Assembly: GCF_004379255.2 (NCBI RefSeq)
Contig: NC_056035.1
Location: forward strand, 25,544,502 to 25,608,501
DNA: 64,000 nucleotides
Direction of reading: 5' to 3'
Source: Salvia splendens
Lineage: Eukaryota; Streptophyta; Magnoliopsida; Lamiales; Lamiaceae
In this document: in pieces, positions 24,301-35,786 of the stretch
How positions within the stretch are numbered: position 1 is the stretch's first letter
How the letters are laid out: every line of letters begins with the position of its first letter
The notes under the pieces: model-generated
Databases searched by the model: none
Seen by the model: only the letters and a program-made list of their open reading frames with translations
What the model was told of the DNA's origin: nothing
Made by a program: the position numbers and the translations under genes

Positions 24301-25091
24301 TATGGATTTATTGAGAGACACTGGGATGCTAGGATGTAAGCCTTCTGCATTACCTATGGATCCCTTGAAGAAACTGAGAGTAGACTCAGGGAAACCTATG
24401 GAAGATGCATCGAGATATAAAAGGTTGATTGGCAGACTGCTATATCTATGCATAACTAGACCTGATGTTACCTTTGTTGTACACAAATTAAGCCAATATG
24501 TGGCTAATCCCACAGATGAACACTGGGAAGCAGCAAAGAGAGTCTTGAAATATCTGAAAGGAACTCCAGGTCATGGCTTGTTTTACTCAAGCAGCTGCAA
24601 ATTGAATCTAAGTATGTTCTCTGATGCAGATTGGGCATCATGTCAAGATATAAGAAAATAAATGACAGGTTACTGCCTATATCTTGGAAACTCTCTGATA
24701 TCTTGGAAGTCAAAGCAAAACACCATTTCGAGGTCATCAGCAGAAGCAGAATATAGGGCAATGGCCCAAGCCACTTGTGAAGTAGTGTGGGCAGTGGCAT
24801 TACTTGCAGACTTTGGAGTCAAGGTTGAGAAAGCTGTGCCTCTTTATTGTGATAATCAATCGGCTATATACATTTGCTCCAATCCAGTGTTTCATGAGAG
24901 AACAAAACACATTGAAATAGACTGCCACACCGTGAGAGAAAGATACTTGGAGGGAGTAATTAAACCCTTGCACATCAGGAACAATCTGCAAGTAGCCGAC
25001 ATTTTCACCAAGCCATTAGGGCCAATGGCTTTTCATTCTATGCTTAACAAGATGAATTTCGAAAGTATCTACATTCCATCTTGAAGGGGCA
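21307..25091 (+). pseudogene. Copia-3: 5'-truncated gag-pol relic
   Basis: Begins inside gag with a CCHC knuckle (CSHCGKINHKVNRC, about 21310-21352), then a Gln/Ser-rich linker and the protease site WLLDTGATHHV near 21687. A frameshift follows. Integrase is heavily decayed: YFLTLVDDCSRFVWTF near 22325, and around 22450-22570 frames alternate. The RT block from 22703 holds RYKARLVAKGITQLEG near 23495 and YVDDIL at 23918-23935, then a duplicated segment, then YVDDILVA again at 24131. RNase H ([10 protein letters not shown] near 24735) follows an in-frame TAA at 24659 and ends at 25084. Domain order is copia. Non-functional; 5' LTR and N-terminal gag absent. Confidence 0.86.
23765..24152. repeat. 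Tandem duplication inside the Copia-3 reverse transcriptase
   Basis: Bases 23765-23938 (from TGAAGAAGTCTCTC to the YVDD codons) recur at 23978-24152. A 40-bp junction (23938-23977) is itself a copy of 23884-23921, so the sequence GTGATAACAGTGGCTTCTTT appears three times. The unit covers the palm region including the active site. Confidence 0.85.
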
Positions 25092-25438
25092 TGTGAAAAT
25101 AGAGAACAAAGAGAGAGCCATGCACGACATGAAGAGGAGAAGAATGAAGATTAAAGCACGTGTGCATGGTGATAAAGAAGAGGTGACATGGAGTAAAAGA
25201 CTTGCTGCGTGTAATGGAAGCTCACTGACTCATCATCTAGCTGGCATCCAGTCAGCATGAAGTTAGTTGAGGAGTTAGTTAGGAAATTAGTTGAGGAGTT
25301 AGTTTCTTCCACAAATTATCTAGCTTCTAGTATAAATAAGTGATGCTTTTATAATATGCGATTGATTGAAGTTTAATGAAGTATTTTCCTTCTATCTCAA
25401 TCCTCATTCATATGTTTTCTATTTCATGAAATTTCACA
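25092..25438 (+). mobile_element. Copia-3 3' LTR
   Basis: Starts TGTGAAA directly after the polypurine run TTGAAGGGGC and ends TTTCACA at 25438, giving a perfect 7-bp terminal inverted repeat with TG/CA ends; 347 bp. A TATA-like GTATAAATAAG lies at about 25330. No partner LTR is in the window. Confidence 0.72.
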
Positions 25439-26048
25439 AGAGGGTGTAGAGGCGGAGAGCCTGCCCGCTGTCCGGAAACGGCCGGACTGCCGGGAGAGGG
25501 GCGGCGAAGCCACCGCCTGTACATGCCGGTGGTAATGGCGGATAACCGAGAGGGAGAGAGAGGGAAGTCGCTACGGCCAACCACCGGAAGGGGGTCGGCG
25601 TCGGCGTCTGGGGCAGATCGGTGGCGTGGCGGCGGATCCGTGGCAGCGACGGAGTGGAGAGAAAGAGAGAGAGGAAGAGAGAGGAGAAGGAGAGAAGAAA
25701 GGGAGAGAGATGGGGGAGCGACGAGAAGGGTGACGACAGTAACAAGGTAAGGAGGAAGGGAGAGTCTTTTTTTTTTGGTGAATAAGGGAGAAAGAAGAAG
25801 TCTTAGGGTATTTTGAATGTGGGTTTCTTTAATTGTACTCATGATTAGATTAATTGGGATATGCAAAATTTTAAATTCAAGCCCAATTGTTGTTAAATAT
25901 TTGGGACTTCAGTGTATAGTGGAAGTAAGCCAAAATTTAATTTTAATTATTTCTAGGCTTAAAACAAAATGGTTAAGTAAGATAAAATGATTTGTTATGA
26001 TCCAAGTTGCTATAGTTTTTGTAGAATAATGAGTAAGGTATAGAACAA
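25439..26048. other. Unassigned: GC-rich/purine-rich block then AT-rich DNA
   Basis: 25439-25750 is GC-rich and then GA-rich on the plus strand (CT-rich on the minus strand, where it looks like a leader plus short GC-rich open frames). 25760-26048 is AT-rich without features. It resembles in texture, not by clear alignment, the CT-rich/GC-rich part of the Tekay-type LTRs (compare 18360-18960 and 56760-57350), so it may be an LTR fragment. No protein recognised. Confidence 0.35.
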
Positions 26049-26619
26049 TGATAAGGCTCGTTTCATGCATCTATTTTATATATAAATTCTGTGATTTCTA
26101 TGGTGGTAACATGCATTTATAAGTCCAGGTGCGTGAAAAATCTGCTAGACCCAGGAATGAACGACAATTACTAGGGCAGAGGGAATAAAGGAGAAAAGTG
26201 AAGAAAAAGAGTGAAATCCGCAAGGGCACAATCGACAAATTAGGAATACCGTTGCCCTAGGGATTTGAGCCACGCCTATAAATACCAGGAAGCTTACGAA
26301 GAGAGGAGATTTTTTTTAGTTAGAGAATTTCCTTGGTATTTTTGGCTCACTTTTCACTTACTCACTCACGCACTTGGTTCAATGGAGATCTGGGGAAGTT
26401 AGTTGATGGTTTTGTCTTTTTCAGTTGAAGGTGTAACACCACTTCGAGAAGGAGTGAAGAAAAATTTTTAATTTCTCGCACGTACTTTTGTCTCGCCGAT
26501 TTCCTTGCCGGAAATTCGGCGATTGCTTTGTGACTCGTTTCAGCTTATGCTTAATCTAGTTCTGATTTCTATTTTCATTTGATCTTAATGTTTACTGCTC
26601 TGTTTACTGAGTTGGATGC
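26049..26619 (+). mobile_element. Athila-A 5' LTR, first part
   Basis: Starts TGATAAGGCTCGTTTCATGC, closely matching the start of the Athila-B LTR read on its own strand (TGATAAGGCTAATTTCATGC). A TATA box (TATAAATA, 26277-26284) follows a GC-richer upstream part. The LTR is cut at 26619 by the insertion of Athila-B and continues at 40124. Confidence 0.82.
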
Positions 26620-28105
26620 TGAAGCACGCTTGTCGTTAGTGTGAGTGTGTGTATAATAAACTTCTAGATCGAGCTGCCAAGTCCAATGAATCCACTAAAC
26701 ACTAGGTCTAAGAACTCAAGGCGACGCGGAAGACTCTGTCGATGGACACACAAACTCTCGCGTTTCAAAGATCTCTCAACCCGTTACACTATAGACTAGT
26801 ATAGAGAAGCAAGGGGTCGATCCCACGAAGATGGACACGTAAGAAGACATCTAGAGATTTTTGGTTAGAAAACGGCTGCTGCCACGCAAACTTGGGTTGA
26901 GATATAACTACTTCTAGACCTAAGCAAGAAATTAAACACTAGACCTAGTAAACTGTAAACAGCATGCAGACATCAAACATCCTTAGATCTATGTAATTTT
27001 AATTTTGCTTCCTAGACCAAGCAAACAATTACCAACTATAGCTAAACAGAACGCAAATAGAAGTGGGGACCAACTTCCAGAAATATCAAGTACGGAAGAA
27101 AGGCTGCAACTAACATACTATGAACCTAACTAGCAATGACATGCTTGACTTTAGCTGAATCAAACACGAAGATGAAGAAAACAGAGCACATACTGGGATT
27201 CGAACAAAATGTAAAAATTCGGACGTCGGTAACTTGCAAACAACCGGAAATAAAACAGATCTACGTTTACTAGGCGAAATGAAATGAAAACACGAAAGCT
27301 AGGCATAAATCTCAATCACTCTTTAGATCCAACGTCAGAAACTCAATCCACTCCGGATCCAAGCAAACCGAACCCAACAGCAACCAAAATCAACTCCAGA
27401 GTTCCCGATTCACCCAGATCTACTTCGATCAACACCAGATTCCAACGATTCCATCCAAGCTCAGCAACCAACACGAAACTCAAACATCCAACTCAGTAAT
27501 CACAACAAACTCAAAATAATGAACATCCATAACCAAAACTCAACAGCAGCTCAAATACGGAAAATAGAAATTGCATAAACTACAAAAGTTTAACCGAAAA
27601 CAGAGCCGAGCTTCGAACAGCGAAGCTCGGTGAAATCTTCAGCAGTTACTAAAATAAAACTGGAAATTATTTATTCGCCCTCTGCAAGGACGGTATTACA
27701 CCACAAATGTCGAGAATTTAAAAGCAACAGTGACGGCAAACGCAACCCCCTTCGAAACTCCTAAAAATCCCCTAGGTATGCAGAAGTGTGTGAGCTAAAA
27801 ACCAGAGGCCTAAGTGCTAAAAAATCCCCGAGCATTGCATGCTCTCTTCCTTATATAGATGCGGTAGGATCTTCTAGAAACCTTCGCAGAAATCTCCATT
27901 CTGCCATTCAGTTTCACAATCCCTCCGTCTAGTCATTTTCCTCCAATTTGCTTACTTATTCACCGTATTTGCATGGTCCTTGTAATTCATCTTCTTTGTT
28001 CCTCGACCTGGCGAATTCTTCTGCACACCTAGCTTAAAACATGTGTTAGACCCTATAATTGTATTAATTCAACCCCTAGACCTATGCATGAAATTAGCCT
28101 TATCA
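26620..28105 (-). mobile_element. Athila-B 3' LTR
   Basis: 1486 bp; plus-strand ends TGAAGCACGC and GCCTTATCA. Minus-strand TATA box CTATATAA at 27851-27858. A polypurine-like run (AAGTGTGAGCAG on the minus strand) lies just right of 28105. It contains a perfect hairpin at 27606-27630. Confidence 0.88.
27606..27630. promoter_or_regulatory. Perfect hairpin in the Athila-B LTR
   Basis: CCGAGCTTCG and CGAAGCTCGG form a 10-bp perfect stem with an AACAG loop, about 220 bp downstream of the TATA box in the element's sense, so probably in the transcript's 5' untranslated part (R/U5). The partner LTR has the same stem at 39623-39647 with a one-base loop change. Confidence 0.65.
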
Positions 28106-29374
28106 AACTGCTCACACTTAAACCATTCTTGTCCTCAAGCATGAAAGACAAGAAAAAAGATATAAGGCGAATTTCAATGCACAGTTCCCATGAACGACTC
28201 TACAAATAAGACACGAACAAAACACAAAGTACTAGACCTAGACATACTACAGACTCACAAAGAGAAAACAAACTTTTAAAGAAAACACAGAGAAAACACA
28301 AAGGCATGAACTAGCTTCAACTTTTAAGCAGCCGTCCCCACAAGTTTAAGGTCTATCTGATTCGTCTACAATCTCCAAATCCTCCCTTTTCCTTCTTCTA
28401 CCTAATCGGTATGTCAGTTCGTCAAGATGGCCTATTGATTACCCACTTATTGGATTCACTCGATCACTCATTCCTCACCAGGGATGTTAGGATCGAATCA
28501 CTCTTAAGTCAATGTTACACCACTGATGCGTCGGGTTATGAGAGTTTCTCCTTTCATAATTCTCCTTTCTCTTTAAATTCCTGGGTCAGATTACTATTGC
28601 TTTCTGCCCTTAGGTAATTTTTAATTCCCCCCTTTTTATATTTTCCGCTGGACTTCGTCCAGCTTATACCTCCTTTTCCTGGACTTCGTCCAGCTTATAC
28701 CTAAGCATCAAGTGGTGGCCCCTTTTATACAAGTTAGCTCACAATGTATAGGCTTATAACTCACATTTATGATGGGGCTTCACAACTAGGTCATCTAAGG
28801 CATCCTCTATCATCCTTACTTCATTCAAACCGAATTCAGCTTATTAAGGAAAAAGGCCTCAAAGTTGATATGCATCCTATCTTCAATTGCTCTCACTAAG
28901 GGGATCTTGCCTTATTATATTCACTGGCTCATGCATCATATAAAAAGAAACTAAACCTGAACTAAAGACACCTAAACACATAAGAACATAACTATACGAC
29001 TCCCTCCCCCTCCCACTTCACTCAAGCTTGTCCCCAAGCAATTCCAGTGAAGGGGGAAAACAGGGAAGAACAACTAAACCACAACAAAACATAAAAAAAC
29101 AGCAGGTCCAACAAACGTGAAAACAAACACACTTCTCACACTTAGACCGAGCACCGGCTAAGTGGGAGAAAGTACAACAGAAGAACAACCAAAACATGCC
29201 AGAAAAGAAACACAAACTTCTCACACTTAGACCAAAAATTGGGCTAAGTGGAAGAAGACATAATCACAGGCAAATATATACAAAATATGGCATGCTGGGA
29301 AAAAGAACATATATAAACGAAAATAAAGAAGAAAGGAAAAACAGAAAAGTAAAAGTTACTTGTTCATGGGGGAT
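28106..29374 (-). mobile_element. Athila-B 3' untranslated region
   Basis: About 1.3 kb between the third ORF and the 3' LTR. It carries two stem-loops of the form CACTTAGnCC...GGnCTAAGTG (29139-29164 and 29224-29250), a conserved GGGGACAAGC followed by GTGAAGTGGGAGGGGGAGGG (minus strand, about 29035-29003), and a direct repeat of TGGACTTCGTCCAGC (28651 and 28681), itself a hairpin. No protein recognised. Confidence 0.6.
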
Positions 29375-31948
29375 TCAATTCAGAGTCTGACCTACGCGGG
29401 AGCCAGACTTGGGCGGTACGTAGGGTCGGGTCACCTTTGCTTTCTTCCTTGCCGGCGAATCCGGCTTCTCTGTCACGTCCTCACTCGGTTGCTTGGTAAA
29501 TGTCCTCTTCACAATCAGGGTCTTTGATGCCGATGGGGCTAGCAGGGGTTTAGACGCGGGCGGAGGATGCTGGGGAGGTGCACTTCCTTGCCCTGGCTGG
29601 GTGGACACCTTGCTGGGTCCAGTAGGCAGTTTCGCCTGGGGCTCGAAGAAGGTCTCCTTCATCCATTTTGACATCATCATCATTAACTCGACGGCCTCCT
29701 TCATCTGACCGCTGTGAGCCGACGACTTCCCCACCAATTCAGTCATACGACCCCGTAGGGCCACCATCTCTTCTCTGACCATCCTGATTTCTGACCTCAT
29801 CTATCCCACCTCCTTTCTCATCTCCTCAACTTCAATCTTGGCTGTAGACTCGACAACTTCCGGTTCACGCTTGACCTAGGGTTCCACTCGGCTGACTTCG
29901 TAGAAACACACCTCCTTCCCGTGCATGTACAACAACCCCTTGTTAAAAAAGTAGTCAACGTTGAAGAGTTCAGGAGGCTCACACATAATCACCTCAGGGG
30001 CCGATTTGGCGATCATTATAGTGTTTCGCTGAAGATAAGCCCCTAAAAGTTGACACGTGTACATGTGTCGGGAAGGGTTGGCGATCATTTGATGGCATGC
30101 CTGGGCTAACCAGTAGCCTAAATGCACCCGTACTCCCTTAGCCATACACCAAGTGAAGTATAAATCCGCCGTTGTCAAGGCCGAGTTGGCAGTCCACATG
30201 AGATTGTAGCTGATGAAGGTCTGAGCAAATCGATGTATGCGATTCTCTATATGAAACCCCTTTTAAATACTTGTCTTAAACTGTCCCACCTTCGGGTGGG
30301 TGATGAACTCCCAAGCTGATTGCGGTTTGAACCCAGGCGTAAATTTCGGCGCTCCAACCACCCGATCATTCCATAGCCCCTCATCGTCCTCCGTACGCGT
30401 AAACAACCACATTCGGAGGGACCATTCGCGGATACTCATTTCGTGCTCTTCGGTGAACAGACGGAAGGTGATGGAATCGGCGTCCAAGTCAGTGGTCGAT
30501 TTCAAACGGAATGTAGAAAAGAACTCCCGTGCCAGCACCGTCGGGACCTCCACAGAACTGTGCTTCAACAACCAATCAAAACCGATGGCGTCAATGAACT
30601 GCCGGAATTCTTCATTGGAACCTATCTCTTTTAACTCCTCGGGATCATATCGTTTTCTAGACTTAGCGAGCTTACCCGGGCCACTCCGTTCTTTGTAGAT
30701 CGCCGCCTGTTTGGGGTCATCAAACTTCTGCATCGCCTCAAGCAAACCCTTCGTAATCCATACCTCCGCAGGGTCAAAATTTAGTTCTTCCTCCTGCTCC
30801 TCTTCAGATTCACTAGACGGAGGAGGGTCGGTAGGTTCCTTGGTGAAGGGAACTCTAGTTGGGGCTAGGAGCGAAGCTGCCTCAAACTTGCTTCCTGTGG
30901 TAGGCTTAGCCTTCTTGACCTGGGAAGCAGCGGCTTGCTTTCCCTTCCTCTTCCGCTCGGCCGCCAGACGACGTTCCTCCTCGGCACTCTCCTCTTCGCC
31001 AGGTCTAGGAGAGTTTCCCTTCTCAGCTGCTGTGGTTGTTGGACCCAGCACTTCCCTTGCAGTTTGCTGGTCGGAGTTATCAATTTCGTCCAACAAGCTC
31101 CGGCGAGCTTGTCTCCTAGATTCCCGTCTGTCCAACGGCGAATCCGTCCCCTCCGGGATATCTGTCAGATCCACAATGAGATTAACCTCGTCCTCAACGG
31201 GTTCTTGTACTTCTTCAGTAATGGGGGCATCTGCCTCCCCTGACAACCCAGGGGTTGCCCCCTCAATATAAATAGGGGTTTCCCCCTCAGCAACCTCCTT
31301 CTCAGAAATTAGGGCACCGCAGCCCGCCATCCTTTCCAGGGTTCTCCCCCCAACAAATTCTTCACAAATACCAGGGGTCGCCCCCTCCAACTCACAAACA
31401 GGGGTTTCCCCCTCAACCTTATCAGTCAGGGTTTCCCCCTCCAAAACTTCACCAGAAATAACAGGGGTCTCCCCCTCAACCTTATCAGTCGGGGTTTCCC
31501 CCTCCAAAACTTCACCAGAAATAACAGGGGTCTCCCCCTCAAGATCACCAACAACAGAAACAACAAGGGTTTCCCCCTCAACAACCGTCATCTGTTCCAT
31601 CTCCGCAACTAGATCTGCCCCTTGTCCCTGCTCTTCGCCCACCGCGACTTCTTTTTTCGGTTTGCCAGTAAACGGGTCGACTTCTGCATGTACAGTAGAG
31701 TGTCGGGAAATCGTATCCTCTGGAACTTGCGGCGGTGGTGGTGCGGTGGTCGTGGTGGATGTCGATGCAGCGGGCGTGGCCTTCCCCATCATTGTCGTGA
31801 GCAGGACGAAAGCTTTCATTGCCTCCTCCGGACCGCCAAAATTCTGCATCAGTTCTGCCATGAAAGTCACCGCGTTGGGATCGGCAGATCCAGCGGTGCT
31901 TCCTGCATTTGATGTGTTCTCCATTGCCTGAATCTGAAAATTCCTCAA
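29375..31948 (-). pseudogene. Athila-B third ORF (env-position, Athila-type ORF)
   Basis: One minus-strand frame of about 858 codons from ATG at 31948 (or 31924), broken only by a few in-frame stops (about 30260, 29875 and 29803). The N-terminal ~330 residues are acidic and low complexity with a 21-residue repeat rich in EGETP. The middle (about residues 400-560) has the conserved block seen in Athila downstream ORFs and 'plant transposon protein' annotations (EFFSTFRLKSTTDLD, SITFRLF, MSIREWSLRMWL), followed by VHLGYWLAQACHQM. The C-terminus is basic with a probable coiled coil. I see no signal peptide or membrane helix, so an envelope role is not supported. Function unknown. Confidence 0.65.
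31240..31585. repeat. Coding minisatellite in the Athila-B third ORF
   Basis: GGGGTTTCCCCCTC and variants occur nine times; two consecutive 63-bp units (31427-31489 and 31490-31552) are nearly identical. In frame they encode 21-residue units containing EGETPVISGEVLEGETP. Confidence 0.8.
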
Positions 31949-32523
31949 AAACTTTGAAAGAATTTACGGGTTAGGGTTAGTGAATGTTAGGTATCGCGAG
32001 AGAGAAGAATTGGGGATTTTTTGTTTTGTGAGAGAGAGAATTTGTTTTTAGAAGAGATAAGCGCATGGGACGAAAGAAGTAAAAATGGGTAAGGGCGCGT
32101 ACGGTTTTGCAGACGGTTGTAGGCGTGATGTAAACAACCATTCGCCTTCCCATAAAGTAATACTTGAATTTCAAAAACTGTACCACTTCCCTCCCAACCT
32201 AAGTTTCTCTGCCCCATGTAAATGCTACTCTCCGTGATACCACACTTAGGCAAAAAAAACGAAAATGAAACGCCAGACTCCCAGGTCAAGGATTCAAAAC
32301 GTGACAAAACAATTTCCCTAAGGAGTCTGGTGATTCGAAAATATTTTTGGAAGATTAATTTTTTTCTCTTTGTTTGGTATTTATTTCTTTTATAAAAACA
32401 GCTGAATATGTACACTTTCAATTGAGCACTCTCTAGATTCACTGGTTCAGTGAAAAGATTAGAAAAAAAACATTCCAATTTACCTGACCCAGGAATTCAT
32501 CGAGAGTATTCCCCCCAGATCAA
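31949..32523 (-). other. Athila-B spacer between integrase and third ORF
   Basis: 575 bp with no conserved protein. It might hold a splice acceptor or promoter for the third ORF; nothing decisive is visible. Confidence 0.45.
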
Positions 32524-33804
32524 TTAAGCGATAATAGGGAGTGCGCGTAGTGGCACTTCCTCCACTACACACAACTCAGAATTATCCCTAAAAATCTTCA
32601 CCCGATGACTATTAACAAGAAAAGGAGTAGAGTTTAAGGCACTTCCTTGGATCTCCACAGCTCCGTTTGCTCGAAGACACACGATAGTGTAAGGCCCAAC
32701 CCATTTGGACTTCAGTTTCCCTGGCATCAGCTTGAGCCTGGATTGAAACAGAAAAATTTTCTGCCCCACTTGTAGTTCCTTGACCCGGAGATTTTTGTCA
32801 TGCCAAAGCTTAGTCTTCTCCTTATACCACATCGCAGATTCATAAGACTCAAGCCTTAGTTCCTCCAGCTCCTGAAGCTGCAGTTTCCTCTCTTCCTCAC
32901 AAGCCTGAGGGTTCATGTTAATCTCCTTGACCGCCCAGTATGCTCTATGCTCCACTCCTACGGGCAGATGGCACATCTTGCCAAAAACCAATCTGTAGGG
33001 TGACATTCCGATAGGCGTTTTGTATGCTGTCCGGTAGGCCCACAATGCATCTCTTAGCCTCTTACTCCAGTCCTTCCTTGACGGATTCACCGTCTTTTCC
33101 AATATCGCCTTTATCTCCCTGTTGGAGATCTCGGCCTGTCCATTAGACTGAGGATGATACGGGGTAGAAAGCCTATGGTGGACCCCGTATTTCCTCATCA
33201 GAGCCTCTATTGTCCTGTTATGAAAGTGCGTCCCTTGGTCATAAATAATTGCACGCGGCACTCCGTATCTATTGAAGATGTTGGCTCTAAGGAACTTGGC
33301 CACTTCTTTGGCCTCACAAGACGTGGTTGCCTTTGCTTCTATCCACTTCGAGATGTAATCTATAGCCACAAGTATATAAGTATTCCCATATGAAGATGGA
33401 AATGGACCCATAAAATCCATTCCCCAAACGTCAAAAATCTCGCAAACTATTACTGGGAATTACGGCATTTCATCTTTCTTCGAAATTCCTCCCGTCTGTT
33501 GGCATCTTTCACAGTTTTGGCAGAATTCGAAGGAATCCTTGTGTAACGTAGGCCAATAAAAGCCACTATCTAACACCTTCCTTGATGTTTTCCTCGATCC
33601 AAAGTGACCTCCACACGCTAGGGCATGGCAATGATTAAGCACATCTTTCTGCTCCCATTCTGGAATACACCTCCTAATTACTTGGTCGACTCCCATTCTC
33701 CATAGATATGGGTCGTCCCAAAAATTATACTTGGCTTCACTTTTCAGTTTCATCTTCTGGGCCCGGGTGATTGATTGAGAGCTTGGTACCTCTCCAGTGA
33801 CCAA
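32524..33804 (-). pseudogene. Athila-B integrase relic
   Basis: Minus-strand frame from 33804 with the HHCC zinc domain (HCHALACGGHFG, then CQNCERC) followed by a TAA at 33457-33459 where Gln is expected, then the DDE core: [13 protein letters not shown] with the first Asp region, [10 protein letters not shown] with the second, and [18 protein letters not shown] with the Glu. The C-terminal part ([18 protein letters not shown]) ends at 32524. Inserts element DNA into the host genome; inactive here because of the stop. Confidence 0.88.
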
Positions 33805-34272
33805 TTAGTTTGCTAGGTCTGCGAACCAAGGTTCAGCGTTTAGATGACATTTTTCTTTATCAGAATCTCCTGGACCTGTTGTTGCCATCACCATTTCCCA
33901 ACAGATGGGTCTAGGAAATGTTGCTATACAGTACAAATGCTCCTCCGGGAATGCATCAGGTATAGCTTCATCTGTCTCTCCTTGGAAAATCCTGCTCAAG
34001 TGATCAGCTACTTTGTTTTCTGTCCCCTTTTTGTCTCTGACTTCCCAATCAAATTCCTGCAATAGCAACACCCAACGGATTAATCTTGGCTTGGATTCTT
34101 TTTTCGCCAACAAGTACTTGATAGCTGCGTGGTCAGTGAAAACTATCACCCTCGACCCCAGCAAGTACGGGCAAAACTTCTCAAACGAGCATACTACCGC
34201 CAGCATTTCCTTCTCTGTGGTGTCATAATTCTTCTGGGTCTGATTGAGTGTTTTTGATGCATAAAAAATCAC
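33805..34272 (-). pseudogene. Athila-B RNase H domain
   Basis: Frame 34272-33805: [37 protein letters not shown] and [20 protein letters not shown] are the standard gypsy RNase H signatures. It overlaps the RT frame by four bases, reached by a frameshift, and ends with a TAA before integrase in the same frame. Would remove RNA from the RNA-DNA hybrid. Confidence 0.85.
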
Positions 34273-35786
34273 ATAGCTTTCCCATCAATTCTTTGACCCA
34301 GCACTGCCCCCACTGCGTAATCGCTCGCGTCGCACATTATTTCAAATGGTAAACTCCAGTCAGGCGCCCTGATAATAGGGGCAGAGACTAGTTTATCCTT
34401 CAATAGCTGAAAAGCTTCCTTGCACCCCTCGTCGAAAACGAAGTCAACTTCATTATGTAACAAATGGGTGAGTGGTTGGGCAATCCTCGCAAAATCCTTA
34501 ATGAATCTTCTGTAGAAACCCGCATGACCTAGGAATCCTCTAACTTCTTTCTGATTCGTCGGGTAAGGTAATTTTGAGATCACATCAACCTTCGCTTGGT
34601 CTACCTGTATACCCCTTTCTGAAACTACATGCCCTAGGACAATTCCTTCAGGGACCATAAAGTGGCATTTTTCAAAATTTAGAACCAAATGCTTTTCCTG
34701 GCACCTCCTCAACACTACATCAAAACTTGCTAGATAGGAGTCAAAAGAATTCCCATACACGGTGAAATCATCCATGAAAATCTAGATGCAATCCTCCAAT
34801 AAATCTGAGAAGATACTCATCATGCACCGTTGAAAAGTGCCCGGTGCATTACACATCCCAAACGACATCCTTCTATAAGCATACGTTCTGAAGGGACACG
34901 TAAATGTAGTCTTCTCTTGGTCCTCGGGATCCACGTAGATTTGAAAGTATCCACTGTACCCGTCAAGGAAACAGAAATATTGCTTGCCTGCCAAACGCTC
35001 CAGCATCTGATCAATAAAAGGTAAGGGAAAATGATCTTTCCTTGTCGCTTCATTCAACTTTCTATAATCGATGCACATCCTCCACCCAGTAACTAGTCGA
35101 GTGGGCACTAGCTCGTTCTTGTCATTCTTGACAACCTGTATTCCTGACTTTTTAGGTACCATATGGACTGGACTAACCCATTCGCTGTCGGGTATGGAGT
35201 AAATGATTCCCAGCGAAAGCAGCTTCAAAACTTCCTTCAAAACATCCTCTCTCATATTCGGATTTAGCTTGCGTTGTGGATCTCTACATGCCTTCGCGCC
35301 TTCCTCAAGCCTAATGTGGTTCATGCTAAGATCAGGACTGATTCTCACTAGGTCGCAGAGAGTCTATCCTACAACCTTCCTATTTCTTCTGATCACATTC
35401 AGCAATTCCTTCTCCTGTTCTTTGGTCAAGTTGCTGTTGATGATAACGGGAAAAGTCTCATTCTCTTCTAGATAAGCATACTTGAGGCCTGGTGGGAGCA
35501 CTTTCAGTTCTTTCTTCAGGGTGCTTGCTTCCTGGGGTAAGGGATTTTTCTCTGTTCCATCGGATATCATTTCTTTCCCTGACCTAGAAGAAGCCTCCAT
35601 GCTCGCCACATGGGATATCTTCCTTGACTTAGCTACTCCTGGATTTTTACAGAATTCCAAGATTGCTCTAGCCAGCTCTTTATCTGATAATTCACTTGTG
35701 TTCATTGCTTCACACCATCCAGCCACTTCTCTGTCGATAGAGTAACTCATCTCCGAATTTTCAATCTGTTCCTGCATCGATAGCAT
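34269..35786 (-). pseudogene. Athila-B linker and reverse transcriptase relic
   Basis: Single frame from 35786 to 34269 broken by TAG at about 35361 (Trp expected) and TAG at about 34779. RT motifs in order: [47 protein letters not shown] and catalytic FMDDFTVYG (plus-strand near 34775-34750), then HVVSERGIQVD and [11 protein letters not shown] of the thumb. Intact catalytic aspartates. Overlaps the protease frame by 26 bases through a frameshift. Confidence 0.88.

Noticed and set aside
25408..25866. 152-codon minus-strand frame upstream of Athila-A
   Set aside because: Low-complexity Ser/Pro/Leu-rich translation from GA-rich DNA; overlaps the Copia-3 LTR end; no recognisable domain.
27284..27499. 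71-codon plus-strand frame present in both Athila-B LTRs (also 39309-39524)
   Set aside because: Antisense to the element and conserved only because LTRs are copies of each other; no family resemblance.
29375..31948. Viral envelope gene in Athila-B
   Set aside because: Position fits an env-like ORF, but I see no signal peptide, membrane helix or cleavage site; described only as a third ORF of unknown function.
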